Source of the DNA: Mycolicibacterium canariasense
Lineage (GTDB): Bacteria > Actinomycetota > Actinomycetes > Mycobacteriales > Mycobacteriaceae
Direction of reading: 5' to 3'
DNA length: 64,000 nucleotides
Assembly: GCF_002101555.1 (NCBI RefSeq)
Contig: NZ_LQOL01000058.1
Coordinates: 1-64,000 of the forward strand
The position numbers and the translations under genes were made by a program. Positions 9,201 through 16,578 of this stretch are shown here, piece after piece. The notes beneath the pieces were generated by a model. That model worked only from the letters and a program-made list of their open reading frames with translations, made no database searches and was not told the DNA's origin. Each line of letters begins with the position of its first letter. Positions within the stretch are counted from its first letter, which is position 1.

Positions 9201-9841
9201 AGTGGGACGACAAGCACAAGCTGGCGCTGGAACGGGAGATGCTGGGCCTGTACGTGTCCGGCCATCCGCTCGACGGGGTGGCGCACCTGCTGACCGCCCA
9301 GGTGGATACCCAGATCCCGGCGATCCTGGAAGGCGATATCGCCAACGACACCCAGGTGCGCGTCGGCGGCATCCTGGCCTCGGTCAACCGTCGCGTCAAC
9401 AAGAACGGCCTGCCGTGGGCCTCGGCTCAATTGGAGGACCTCACCGGCGGTATCGAGGTGCTGTTCTTCCCGCAGACCTATTCGGCGTTCGGAGCCGATA
9501 TCGCCGACGATGCCGTGGTGCTGGTCGGGGCCAAGGTGGCCAAACGTGATGACCGGATCTCACTGATCGCCAATGACCTTGTGGTGCCAGACTTTTCGAA
9601 CGCGCAGCCGGATCGGCCGCTCGCGCTGAGCCTGCCGACCCGGCAGTGCACGCACGACAAGGTCACCGCCCTCAAGCAGGTGCTGGCCCGCCACCCCGGC
9701 ACGGCGCAGGTCCACCTGCGGTTGATCAGTGGGGAGCGGATCACCACGCTGGAGTTGGACCAGTCGCTGCGGGTGACGCCGTCCTCGGCGCTGATGGGTG
9801 ACCTCAAGGCCCTGCTGGGCCCCGGCTGCCTGGGGGGATAG
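6299..9841 (+). CDS. dnaE1: DNA polymerase III alpha subunit (replicative polymerase)
   Basis: Catalytic subunit of the chromosomal replicase, 1180 residues, the usual size for mycobacterial DnaE1. The N-terminal PHP domain keeps the metal ligands in HLHNH (residues 9-13); in mycobacteria this domain is the replicase proofreading exonuclease. The palm has the acidic PDIDIDFD cluster at about 417-424, followed by the thumb, the fingers, a helix-hairpin-helix region and a C-terminal OB fold (VRVGGILASVNRRV). The gene stands alone and diverges from the drr-like operon. Its position before ilvA and the tre genes matches M. tuberculosis Rv1547. Confidence 0.97.
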   Translation: MSSHRSFVHLHNHTEYSMLDGAAKVKPMIAEAQRLEMPAIGMTDHGNMFGASEFYNKATEAGIKPIIGIEAYIAPASRFDTKRVTWGDPSQKGDDVSGSGSYTHMTMVAENATGLRNLFKLSSLASFEGQLGKWSRMDAEIIAEHAAGIIATTGCPSGEVQTRLRLGHEKEAIEAAAKWQDIFGKENFFLELMDHGIDIERRVREGLLEVGRKLGIPPLATNDCHYVTREASHNHEALLCIQTGKTLSDPARFKFDGDGYYLKSAEDMRALWDPQVPGACDSTLLIAERVQSYADVWAPRDRMPVFPVPDGHDQASWLRHEVHAGLNRRFPDGVPQEYLDRADYEIKVICDKGFPSYFLIVADLITYAQSVNIRVGPGRGSAAGSLVAYAMGITNIDPIPHGLLFERFLNPERPSAPDIDIDFDDRRRGEMVRYASEKWGSDRVAQVITFGTIKTKAALKDSARVHYGQPGFAIADRITKALPPPIMAKDIPLSGITDPNHERYKEAAEVRGLIDTDPDVRTIYETARGLEGLVRNAGVHACAVIMSSEPLIDAIPMWRRAQDGAIITGWDYPSCEAIGLLKMDFLGLRNLTVIGDALENIKANRGIDLDMDHLPLDDPATYELLSRGDTLGVFQLDGGPMRDLLRRMQPTGFNDIVAVLALYRPGPMGMNAHNDYADRKNGRQPIKPIHPELEEPLKDILAETYGLIVYQEQIMFIAQKVASYTMGKADALRKAMGKKKLEVLEAEYKGFKEGMTANGFSEAAVKALWDTILPFAGYAFNKSHAAGYGLVSFWTAYLKANFPAEYMAGLLTSVGDDKDKAAVYLSDCRRLGITVLPPDVNESVHNFASVGNDIRYGLGGVRNVGANVVQSIIAGRRDKGKYTDFSDYLNKVDITACNKKVTESLIKAGAFDSLGHPRKGLFLVHADAVDSVLGTKKAEAIGQFDLFGGGDGDAGIESVFTIPVPDGEWDDKHKLALEREMLGLYVSGHPLDGVAHLLTAQVDTQIPAILEGDIANDTQVRVGGILASVNRRVNKNGLPWASAQLEDLTGGIEVLFFPQTYSAFGADIADDAVVLVGAKVAKRDDRISLIANDLVVPDFSNAQPDRPLALSLPTRQCTHDKVTALKQVLARHPGTAQVHLRLISGERITTLELDQSLRVTPSSALMGDLKALLGPGCLGG

Positions 9842-9847
9842 CCGGGG
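9820..9847 (+). terminator. Hairpin across the dnaE1 stop codon
   Basis: CCCCGGCT at 9820-9827 pairs perfectly with AGCCGGGG at 9840-9847 around a 12-nt loop that includes the last codons. There is no T-run after it, so it would be a non-canonical mycobacterial terminator or a 3' stability hairpin. Confidence 0.35.
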
Positions 9848-9966
9848 TACGCCGATCGGGCGAAAACGAGGGCTCGCCCTGCCACGGCCCCAGAATTGGG
9901 TTTACCGTGCCAACGGTGGTGTTCAGCAAACCCTTTGGGCGTCGCCATGATGCGGCGGAGGGCGCA

Positions 9967-10455
9967 GTGAGGCCGGCTAACAAGCGCACGGTGCGGATCG
10001 TCTTCGGGGCGACGGTGCTGTGGATCGTCGTGCTGCAGTACATCCCGTTCGCCGTGTGGCGCGCGGAACCCTATCCGGCACTCGTGCTGCCCGGCTTCCC
10101 TGCGCAATGCGCGGGGTGCCTCCTGGAAACCGGGGTACCACGGACGAAAGAGCCGGCGGTGGTGGCGCGGTTCACCGACGGTGCACCGCGACGGGTGCCG
10201 TTGGACAGCCTGCTTCCCGCCGGCCCGTCGGTGCGCCTGATGGTCTTCACCGCCGCGTTCAGCGACGGCAGCGTCGCCACCGATCCCGATGCCGTCGCCT
10301 GGCTGCGCTCCAGGACGGCCCAGCTCTTCCCCGGCTACCAGCCGACCGGACTGGACATCGTCTGGCGCACCGCGACTTACCGTGCCGCGGACGCATCCGC
10401 GGTGGAGTACCAGCCGCTGCGCACCATTCACATCGACTTCGGGAACCCGACGTGA
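9967..10455 (+). CDS. Membrane-anchored partner of the HTTM protein, function unknown
   Basis: I choose the GTG at 9967 because GGAGG sits 5 nt before it; an earlier GTG at 9907 has no such site. The 162-residue product has one N-terminal membrane helix (VRIVFGATVLWIVVLQYIPF) and then a soluble domain, predicted outside the membrane, with two cysteines two residues apart (CAGC). I do not recognise the family. It overlaps the next gene by GTGA, so it probably works with that HTTM-domain membrane protein. Confidence 0.65.
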   Translation: MRPANKRTVRIVFGATVLWIVVLQYIPFAVWRAEPYPALVLPGFPAQCAGCLLETGVPRTKEPAVVARFTDGAPRRVPLDSLLPAGPSVRLMVFTAAFSDGSVATDPDAVAWLRSRTAQLFPGYQPTGLDIVWRTATYRAADASAVEYQPLRTIHIDFGNPT

Positions 10456-11606
10456 CGATCGCCGAGAGGTTCGACCGCTGGGTCGACAGCGGGCCGTTCA
10501 CCCCGGCGGACCTCGGGATCTACCGGATCATCTATGCGATCAGTGCGCTGTTCATCGTCCCGGACATCGCGTGGCTGGGTCGGTACCCGGATTTCATGTT
10601 CCACGCCCCGCCGGGGCCCCTCCGGTTGTTCGCAGGCTTCCCTTCGCCGGGCGTGCTGATCGGGCTGGAAGTGCTGCGCTCGCTCACGCTGATCCTGCTC
10701 GGCCTGGGCCTGTGGACGAGGTACGTGTCGCTCGCCGCCGCGGTGATGCTCTTTGTCACCTATGGCTTCATGTATTGCCTCGGCAAGGTCGACCACACCA
10801 TCCTGTTGCTGCTGGCGCCGCTGGTGCTGGCGTTCGCGGACTGGGGGAATCGCTACTCCCTCGACGCCTACCGACGCGGCGGTGCGCCTGTGCCGCAACG
10901 ACAATGGCCGTTACGCCTACTCGCCCTCTTGATCGGGTGGGGATTCTTCACCGCGGCCCTGACCAAGTTGCTGACCGGTTGGCTTTCGTGGTCCAGCCAA
11001 GCGGCACGGGGGTACTTCGTCCTCGGCTTCCTGACCGAGGGCCGGACGTACTGGCTGGCCGAGTGGCTGGCCGCGCACGACATGCGCGCGATGTGGGAAC
11101 TGGCCGACTGGCTGACCGTCATCTTCGAATTCGCCATCCTGCTGGCCATGCCCTGGTGGCGCGCCTTCCGGACGGTGCTCGCCGTCGCCACCGTTTTCCA
11201 CCTGGGTGTGCTGCTGACCATGAGTATCGATTTCAGCAGTGCCGTGGTGGCCTATGGCGCGTTCGTGTCGTGGGGCGTCATCGCGCGGCGGATCGGTGAT
11301 TCGGCCGCCGGGAGATTCGTCGCCACGACGGGCTTCGCGCGGCTCGGCCGATCCGGCGCGGTCGCCGCGTCGTGGCTGTGCGCCCTCGGTATCGGCGCAG
11401 CCGCGTGGGTTCTCATGGTCAGCCCGGCGGGGCGGATCTCGACCGGGCTCATCGCCAGCAATGTGGTCATCGTGCTCGCGGCGGCCATCGGGCTGTCATA
11501 CCTCGCGCTGCAGGCCGGTCACGCCGAGCGGGCCCTCGCCCGGTTGCTGCCAGCCGTCCGAGCGAGGTCGAAGGCTCGCGCTGCCGCTCGCCCGATGATC
11601 GATTAA
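10452..11606 (+). CDS. HTTM-domain integral membrane protein
   Basis: The 384-residue protein has many hydrophobic segments and resembles the HTTM family, named for horizontally transferred transmembrane domains and including relatives of vitamin-K-dependent gamma-carboxylase. Supporting pieces are DLGIYRIIYAISALF near the N-terminus, LGKVDHTILLLLAPLVLAF, and GWGFFTAALTKLLTGW in the middle. Start is a GTG inside a GTGA overlap with the preceding gene. No catalytic role can be assigned; many bacterial HTTM proteins have unknown functions. An epoxidase or carboxylase activity is not demonstrated by what I see. Confidence 0.7.
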   Translation: MTIAERFDRWVDSGPFTPADLGIYRIIYAISALFIVPDIAWLGRYPDFMFHAPPGPLRLFAGFPSPGVLIGLEVLRSLTLILLGLGLWTRYVSLAAAVMLFVTYGFMYCLGKVDHTILLLLAPLVLAFADWGNRYSLDAYRRGGAPVPQRQWPLRLLALLIGWGFFTAALTKLLTGWLSWSSQAARGYFVLGFLTEGRTYWLAEWLAAHDMRAMWELADWLTVIFEFAILLAMPWWRAFRTVLAVATVFHLGVLLTMSIDFSSAVVAYGAFVSWGVIARRIGDSAAGRFVATTGFARLGRSGAVAASWLCALGIGAAAWVLMVSPAGRISTGLIASNVVIVLAAAIGLSYLALQAGHAERALARLLPAVRARSKARAAARPMID

Positions 11607-11645
11607 CCTGCATAAAGGTGGTGGGGACCGCCCGTAGGGGGCAAG

Positions 11646-12470
11646 ATGCGCAACACAGGGGTTCTTCCCGGAAACGGCATGCAATTGGGCATGGCGCTGG
11701 TCGAATTCGCGACGCTGAACATGCGCCTGTGGCTGCGGAATCGGCGTTGCGACACCCCGGTCGTCGGCGACGGTGCCGCCGACGTGTCGCTGACCAGCCA
11801 CGGTCACCGGATCGGCACGGTGTGGCGGACGATCGAGACCATCGGCGCCGGTACCGTGAAACCGCGCCGGCTGATCCTGTGGCTCGACGACCCGGCCGCC
11901 ATGGCGGCGCTGCCGGCATCGCTGGTCCGGCTGCGTACGCGCGGCTTGGAGATCAGGCTGTGTCGCGGCTACGGGCCGCACACCAAGTACTATCCGTACG
12001 TACGCGAAATTACTTGTGACGGCGAAGATTTCACGCTGGTCACCGCCGATGACGATGTCTACTACCCACCGACGTGGTTGGAAGAGCTGCTGCGGGCCCA
12101 CCGGCCGGGTCAGGTCACCACGTTCCGGGCCCGGATACGGTCGGCGGAGCCGTACGTCAGCTGGCCGACGTGCACGACCACCGAAACCTCACCGCGGGTG
12201 TTCGCCACCGGTGTCTCGGGTGCGGCGTACCCCCCGGAGCTGCAGCGCACCCTGCGCGACCGCGGTGACGCGTTCATGGCGGTGTGTCCCCGTGCCGACG
12301 ACTTCTGGCTGCACTATGCCGCCGTGGCGACGGGTATCCCGGTGCATCAGGTGCGCGACACCGCCGCGTTGTGGTGGTCGATGCCCGTCGCGTCGAAGCG
12401 CGGGCTCTGGGACGGCAAGGGCACCGCCAACGACGCGATCGCCGCGGCCACGGAACGGGCCTGGTTGTGA
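11646..12470 (+). CDS. Glycosyltransferase-like protein, intact paralogue
   Basis: A 274-residue soluble protein that is a close relative of the damaged copy at 25-891. The DDD motif in VTADDDVYYP is the likely metal and nucleotide-sugar site. PRADDFWLHYA and a C-terminal WWSMP-RGLWDGKG segment complete the domain; the damaged copy lacks most of the latter. A purine-rich GGGGGCAAG precedes the ATG. It lies 40 bp after the HTTM gene on the same strand and may belong to that unit. Donor and acceptor are unknown; a role in a surface glycan is inferred from the family. Confidence 0.72.
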   Translation: MRNTGVLPGNGMQLGMALVEFATLNMRLWLRNRRCDTPVVGDGAADVSLTSHGHRIGTVWRTIETIGAGTVKPRRLILWLDDPAAMAALPASLVRLRTRGLEIRLCRGYGPHTKYYPYVREITCDGEDFTLVTADDDVYYPPTWLEELLRAHRPGQVTTFRARIRSAEPYVSWPTCTTTETSPRVFATGVSGAAYPPELQRTLRDRGDAFMAVCPRADDFWLHYAAVATGIPVHQVRDTAALWWSMPVASKRGLWDGKGTANDAIAAATERAWL

Positions 12471-12474
12471 GCAC

Positions 12475-13188
12475 TCACTTCAGCACGTTCACCGCGCGGG
12501 CGATCACCAGGGCCACCGTCGACATCGACACCAGTGCCTGCACCATCATGAGCATCTTGGCCCACCGGGCCAGTGGCATGGTGTCGGTGGGGGAGAAGGC
12601 CACCACATTGGTGAAGCTGACGTACAGATAGTCGACGAAGGTCGGGCGCCAGCCGGGTTCGGCGGTGTTCGGGTCCGACATCTGCGGGAACAAGAAATCG
12701 GGGTAGGGCTGCTCGCCGGCGCGCCGCGCGAATGGTCCACCGCGATCCAACTCCCAGTACCACAGCGCGAAGGCCAGCACGTTGGTGATGAAAATGGCCC
12801 CACCGCTGCCCAGCAGCACGGCCGCGTCATTGCTGACGTCCCCCGAGAGGATCCGGTAATCGAGAACGACGGCCGAGGCGGTGTTGTCGACGGTGATGGC
12901 GATGGTGAGCACCAGGCTGCCCCAGCGTGCCGCGGTGGTCCGGCGGGTCAGCCGCAGCGGGTTGATCGCCACCAGGACGACCAGCAGCAGCAACTCCATG
13001 ACGATCAGCGGCCAGCGGGGCACCACGGTGTAGCGCTCGGGTACCGCGCGTTGCAGGGCGACGGCCACCAGGATGGCCGCGAGCACCGGCAGCCGGTTCT
13101 CGGGCTCGCCGGGCCGTAGCCAGGACGGCACCCGCTGCTCGGCGCGTTTGACGAACGCTTCGGCCGGCGTCTCCCGATTGGGTTCCAT
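12475..13188 (-). CDS. Polytopic membrane protein, possible DUF1345 or channel-like family
   Basis: The 237-residue protein has five or six hydrophobic segments. The C-terminal DYLYVSFTNVVAFSPTDTMP followed by another helix resembles the last two helices of DUF1345 proteins and, loosely, two-helix pore domains of ion channels. The N-terminal 25 residues are charged and cytoplasmic. It converges with the glycosyltransferase gene, leaving only 4 bp between the stops. No function can be given. A small two-helix protein follows upstream on the same strand. Confidence 0.6.
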   Translation of the reverse strand: MEPNRETPAEAFVKRAEQRVPSWLRPGEPENRLPVLAAILVAVALQRAVPERYTVVPRWPLIVMELLLLVVLVAINPLRLTRRTTAARWGSLVLTIAITVDNTASAVVLDYRILSGDVSNDAAVLLGSGGAIFITNVLAFALWYWELDRGGPFARRAGEQPYPDFLFPQMSDPNTAEPGWRPTFVDYLYVSFTNVVAFSPTDTMPLARWAKMLMMVQALVSMSTVALVIARAVNVLK

Positions 13189-13249
13189 CGGCCCAGTGTG
13201 GCGGCCTGTGCTGCCTATCGACTGTATGTGCGGCGGCGCGCCGTGTCGG

Positions 13250-13441
13250 CTATCGGCGGGTTGCCGCGCCGAACACGGCCCAGGTCACGGTGCTGATCGC
13301 GGCGGCGCTCAGGACGGCGGTGGGGGCGCTGGCGGTGAGGACACCGACGACGATCAACGCGAGCGCGCCGACGATGAGCGCGATCACCTTGTACGTCGGC
13401 CACGGGACCCCGGCAATCCGTACTTCGGTGGGCGTGGTCAT
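13250..13441 (-). CDS. Small two-helix membrane protein, unknown function
   Basis: The 63-residue product has a short polar N-terminus, one hydrophobic helix (VIALIVGALALIVVGVLTAS) and a second weaker one near the end (AAAISTVTWAVFGA). Codon use is like the neighbours. It is read leftward between ilvA and the larger membrane protein, 61 bp upstream of the latter, and may be co-transcribed. No recognisable motif. Confidence 0.5.
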   Translation of the reverse strand: MTTPTEVRIAGVPWPTYKVIALIVGALALIVVGVLTASAPTAVLSAAAISTVTWAVFGAATRR

Positions 13442-13541
13442 AGTTCAACGATAGCGCGTAACCCAGAGTTCGGACAACCGAAACTCCGATAGCGGCGCCC
13501 AGATTTTTCGTCGTGGGGACCGATGGTGGCACCATGAAGCG

Positions 13542-14834
13542 GTGTCTGCCGAACTGAGCCAGGATCCCCGAAGGACGCAGCTGACCTCACCCGTCTCAGC
13601 TGCCGATATCGACGAGGCCGCTCAGCGAATTTCCGGCGTGGTCACCGCCAGCCCGCTGCAGTTCAGCGAACGGCTGTCGACCCTGACCGGTGCCCAGGTC
13701 TACCTCAAGCGCGAGGACCTGCAGACGGTGCGCTCCTACAAGCTGCGCGGCGCCTACAACCTGCTCATGCAGCTGTCCCCGGAGGAGCTGGCGGCCGGGG
13801 TGGTGTGCTCCTCGGCCGGAAACCACGCCCAGGGCTTCGCCCTGGCATGCCGCTCGATGGGTGTGCACGGCCGGGTGTACGTCCCGGCCAAGACCCCCAA
13901 GCAGAAGCGGGACCGAATCCGCTATCACGGACGAGAGTTCATCGAGGTCATCGTCGGCGGCAAGACCTACGACATGGCGGCCGAGGCGGCCCTGGAGGAC
14001 GTCGCCAGGACCGGCGCCACGCTGGTGCCCCCGTACGACGACCCGCGCACGATCGCCGGCCAGGGCACCATCGCCGTCGAGATCCTCGATCAACTGCCCA
14101 CCGAACCCGACCTGGTCATCGTGCCGGTCGGCGGCGGTGGGTGCGTCTCGGGCATCACGACCTACCTGTCGGAACGCACCGCGGGCACCGCGGTGCTCGG
14201 CGTGGAACCCGCCGGCGCGGCGTCCATGATGGCCGCGCTCGCCGCCGGCGGTCCGGTGACGCTCGAGCACGTCGACCAGTTCGTCGACGGCGCCGCCGTG
14301 GCCAGGGCCGGCGTCAACACCTATGCGGCGCTGGCCGCCGCCGGCGACATGGTGTCGATCACCGCGATCGACGAGGGCGCGGTGTGCACCGCCATGCTCG
14401 ACCTCTACCAGAACGAGGGGATCATCGCCGAGCCCGCCGGTGCGTTGTCGGTGGCCGCACTGCGCGAGACCGATATCGAGCCGGGGTCGACGGTGGTGTG
14501 CATCGTCTCGGGCGGCAACAACGACGTGTCCCGCTATGGTGAGGTGCTGGAGCGCTCCCTGGTGCATCTTGGCCTGAAGCACTACTTCCTGGTCGACTTT
14601 CCGCAGGAGCCGGGCGCGCTACGCCGCTTCCTGGACGGCGTGCTCGGACCCAACGACGACATCACCTTGTTCGAGTACGTCAAACGCAACAACCGCGAGA
14701 CCGGCGAAGCCCTGGTGGGCATCGAACTGGTGTCGGCATCCGACCTGGACGGCCTGATGGCGCGCATGCACAGCTCGGAATGCCACGTGGAACTGCTGGA
14801 GCCGGGCTCGCCGACCTACCGCTATCTGACCTAG
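13542..14834 (+). CDS. ilvA: Threonine dehydratase (threonine ammonia-lyase)
   Basis: Converts threonine to 2-oxobutanoate, the first committed step of isoleucine synthesis, with PLP. Of 430 residues, the N-terminal PLP domain has the Schiff-base lysine K67 in SYKLRG, the phosphate-binding GGGGCVSG loop and SGGNND. The C-terminal regulatory part, beginning near KHYFLVDFPQEPGALRRF, is a single ACT-like domain, so this is the short form seen in actinobacteria and firmicutes. GTG start. The location beside the tre genes matches M. tuberculosis Rv1559. Confidence 0.95.
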   Translation: MSAELSQDPRRTQLTSPVSAADIDEAAQRISGVVTASPLQFSERLSTLTGAQVYLKREDLQTVRSYKLRGAYNLLMQLSPEELAAGVVCSSAGNHAQGFALACRSMGVHGRVYVPAKTPKQKRDRIRYHGREFIEVIVGGKTYDMAAEAALEDVARTGATLVPPYDDPRTIAGQGTIAVEILDQLPTEPDLVIVPVGGGGCVSGITTYLSERTAGTAVLGVEPAGAASMMAALAAGGPVTLEHVDQFVDGAAVARAGVNTYAALAAAGDMVSITAIDEGAVCTAMLDLYQNEGIIAEPAGALSVAALRETDIEPGSTVVCIVSGGNNDVSRYGEVLERSLVHLGLKHYFLVDFPQEPGALRRFLDGVLGPNDDITLFEYVKRNNRETGEALVGIELVSASDLDGLMARMHSSECHVELLEPGSPTYRYLT

Positions 14835-14862
14835 GCGGTTTCGTCAATTTCCCCGTCGGGCA

Positions 14863-16578
14863 CTACCCGGTGCGCAGCACCGCGAACGAATGTCCCGGCA
14901 GCCGGGTGCCCGAGCCGTCCGGCGTCGGGTCGTCGGACGCCAGCACCACGGTCCCGGTCACCGGAACCAGCACCGCTTCGGTATTCAGATTGCAGACCAC
15001 CGCAAAGGCGCCGCGGTACATGACGATCCAGCGGGTGTTCTCGTCGTAATCGACGCGCAGATGCGGCAGCCATGGATCGGCGAAGTCGGATTCGTTGCGG
15101 CGCAGGCGGATCAGGCCACGATAGGTCTCCAGCAGCCGGGCGTGTTCGCCGTTGCCCACTTCGGACCAGTCCAGCTTCGAGCGCTCGAAGGTCGCCGGAT
15201 CCTGCGGGTCGGGAATCTCGTCGGCATCCCAGCCGTGCGCGGCGAACTCGGCTTTACGGCCCTCCGCGGTGGCGCGGCCCAATTCCGGTTCCGGGTGCGA
15301 GGTGAAGAACTGGAACGGGCTCGACGATCCCCACTCCTCGCCCATGAACAGCATGGCCGTGTAGGGGGAGCCAAGGGCCAGAGCGGCTTTCACCGCAAGC
15401 TGGCCGAACGTCAGGTTCTGCGACGGGCGGTCGCCGACGGCCCGGTTGCCGACTTGGTCGTGGGTGAGGGTGTAGGCCAGCAGCCGGGTGGCCGGAATGG
15501 TGGTGACATCCAGCGGCCGCCCGTGCCGTCGGTGCCGGAACGACGAATAGGTGCCTGCGTGGAAGTAACCGTGCGTCAGCGTCTGCGCCAGGGTGGCCAG
15601 TGATCCGAAATCACCGTAATAGCCCTGCCGTTCGCCCGACACCGCGGTGTGGATGGCATGGTGGATGTCGTCGTCCCATTGGGCGGTCATCCCCAGACCG
15701 CCCTGGGCGACGGGGGTGATCAGCCGCGGGTCGTTGAGGTCGCTCTCGGCGACCAGCGACAGCGGCCGTCCCAGTTCGGTTGCCAGCGCCTCGGTTTCGG
15801 TGGCCAGCTCCTCGAGGATGTGAATGGCGGTGGTATCCACCAGCGCGTGCACCGCGTCCAGGCGCAGCCCGTCCGCGCCGAAATCACGCATCCAGCGCAA
15901 CGCGCAATCCAGGATGTAGCGGCGCACCTCGTCGGCATCGGCGTCGGCGATGTTGATCGATTCGCCCCACGGATTGCTGCCGCGCGACAGGTACGGCCCG
16001 AACCGGGGCAGGTAGTTCCCGGAAGGTCCGAGGTGGTTGAAGACGGCGTCGACCAGCACGCCGAGCCCCCTGGCGTGGCAGGCGTCCACGAAATGCAGCA
16101 AGCCGTCCGGCCCACCGTAGGGTTCGTGCACGGCGTACCACAGCACCCCGTCGTAACCCCAGCCGTGCGTGCCGCTGAACGCGTTGACCGGCATCACCTC
16201 GACGAAATCGACACCCAGGTCCACGAGGTGGTCGAGTTTCTCCACCGCTGTGTCGAAGGTGCCCCCGGGGGTGAAGGTGCCCAGGTGCAGCTCGTAGATC
16301 ACCGCACCCTCGACGGACCTGCCCGCCCACGGCGCGGGCGCCGTCCGCGGCTCCCACACCGCCGAGCGGGCGTGCACGCCATCGGGTTGGCGGGCCGAGC
16401 GCGGGTCGGGCAGTACCGTCTCGTCGTCGTCGAGCACGAAGCCGTACCGGCTGCCGGGCGCCGCGGGCACGTCGGCCCGCCACCAGGCGTCCTCGCCGCG
16501 GGTCATCGGGTACAGCGTCCCGTCCACGTCGAGGCGTACCAGCTCGGGGCGCGGGGCCCACACCGCGAAGGACGTCAC
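14863..16578 (-). CDS. treZ: Malto-oligosyltrehalose trehalohydrolase
   Basis: Releases trehalose from the end of maltooligosyltrehalose made by TreY. The 571 residues have an N-terminal carbohydrate-binding-like domain, a GH13 barrel and a C-terminal beta domain. The conserved blocks are FVEVMPVNAFSGTHGWGYDG, the nucleophile region GLRLDAVHALVD and the acid SLVAESDLNDPR. The GTG start overlaps the treY stop (GTGA). It is the last gene of the leftward acyltransferase-treX-treY-treZ run, equivalent to Rv1562c. Confidence 0.95.
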   Translation of the reverse strand: MTSFAVWAPRPELVRLDVDGTLYPMTRGEDAWWRADVPAAPGSRYGFVLDDDETVLPDPRSARQPDGVHARSAVWEPRTAPAPWAGRSVEGAVIYELHLGTFTPGGTFDTAVEKLDHLVDLGVDFVEVMPVNAFSGTHGWGYDGVLWYAVHEPYGGPDGLLHFVDACHARGLGVLVDAVFNHLGPSGNYLPRFGPYLSRGSNPWGESINIADADADEVRRYILDCALRWMRDFGADGLRLDAVHALVDTTAIHILEELATETEALATELGRPLSLVAESDLNDPRLITPVAQGGLGMTAQWDDDIHHAIHTAVSGERQGYYGDFGSLATLAQTLTHGYFHAGTYSSFRHRRHGRPLDVTTIPATRLLAYTLTHDQVGNRAVGDRPSQNLTFGQLAVKAALALGSPYTAMLFMGEEWGSSSPFQFFTSHPEPELGRATAEGRKAEFAAHGWDADEIPDPQDPATFERSKLDWSEVGNGEHARLLETYRGLIRLRRNESDFADPWLPHLRVDYDENTRWIVMYRGAFAVVCNLNTEAVLVPVTGTVVLASDDPTPDGSGTRLPGHSFAVLRTG

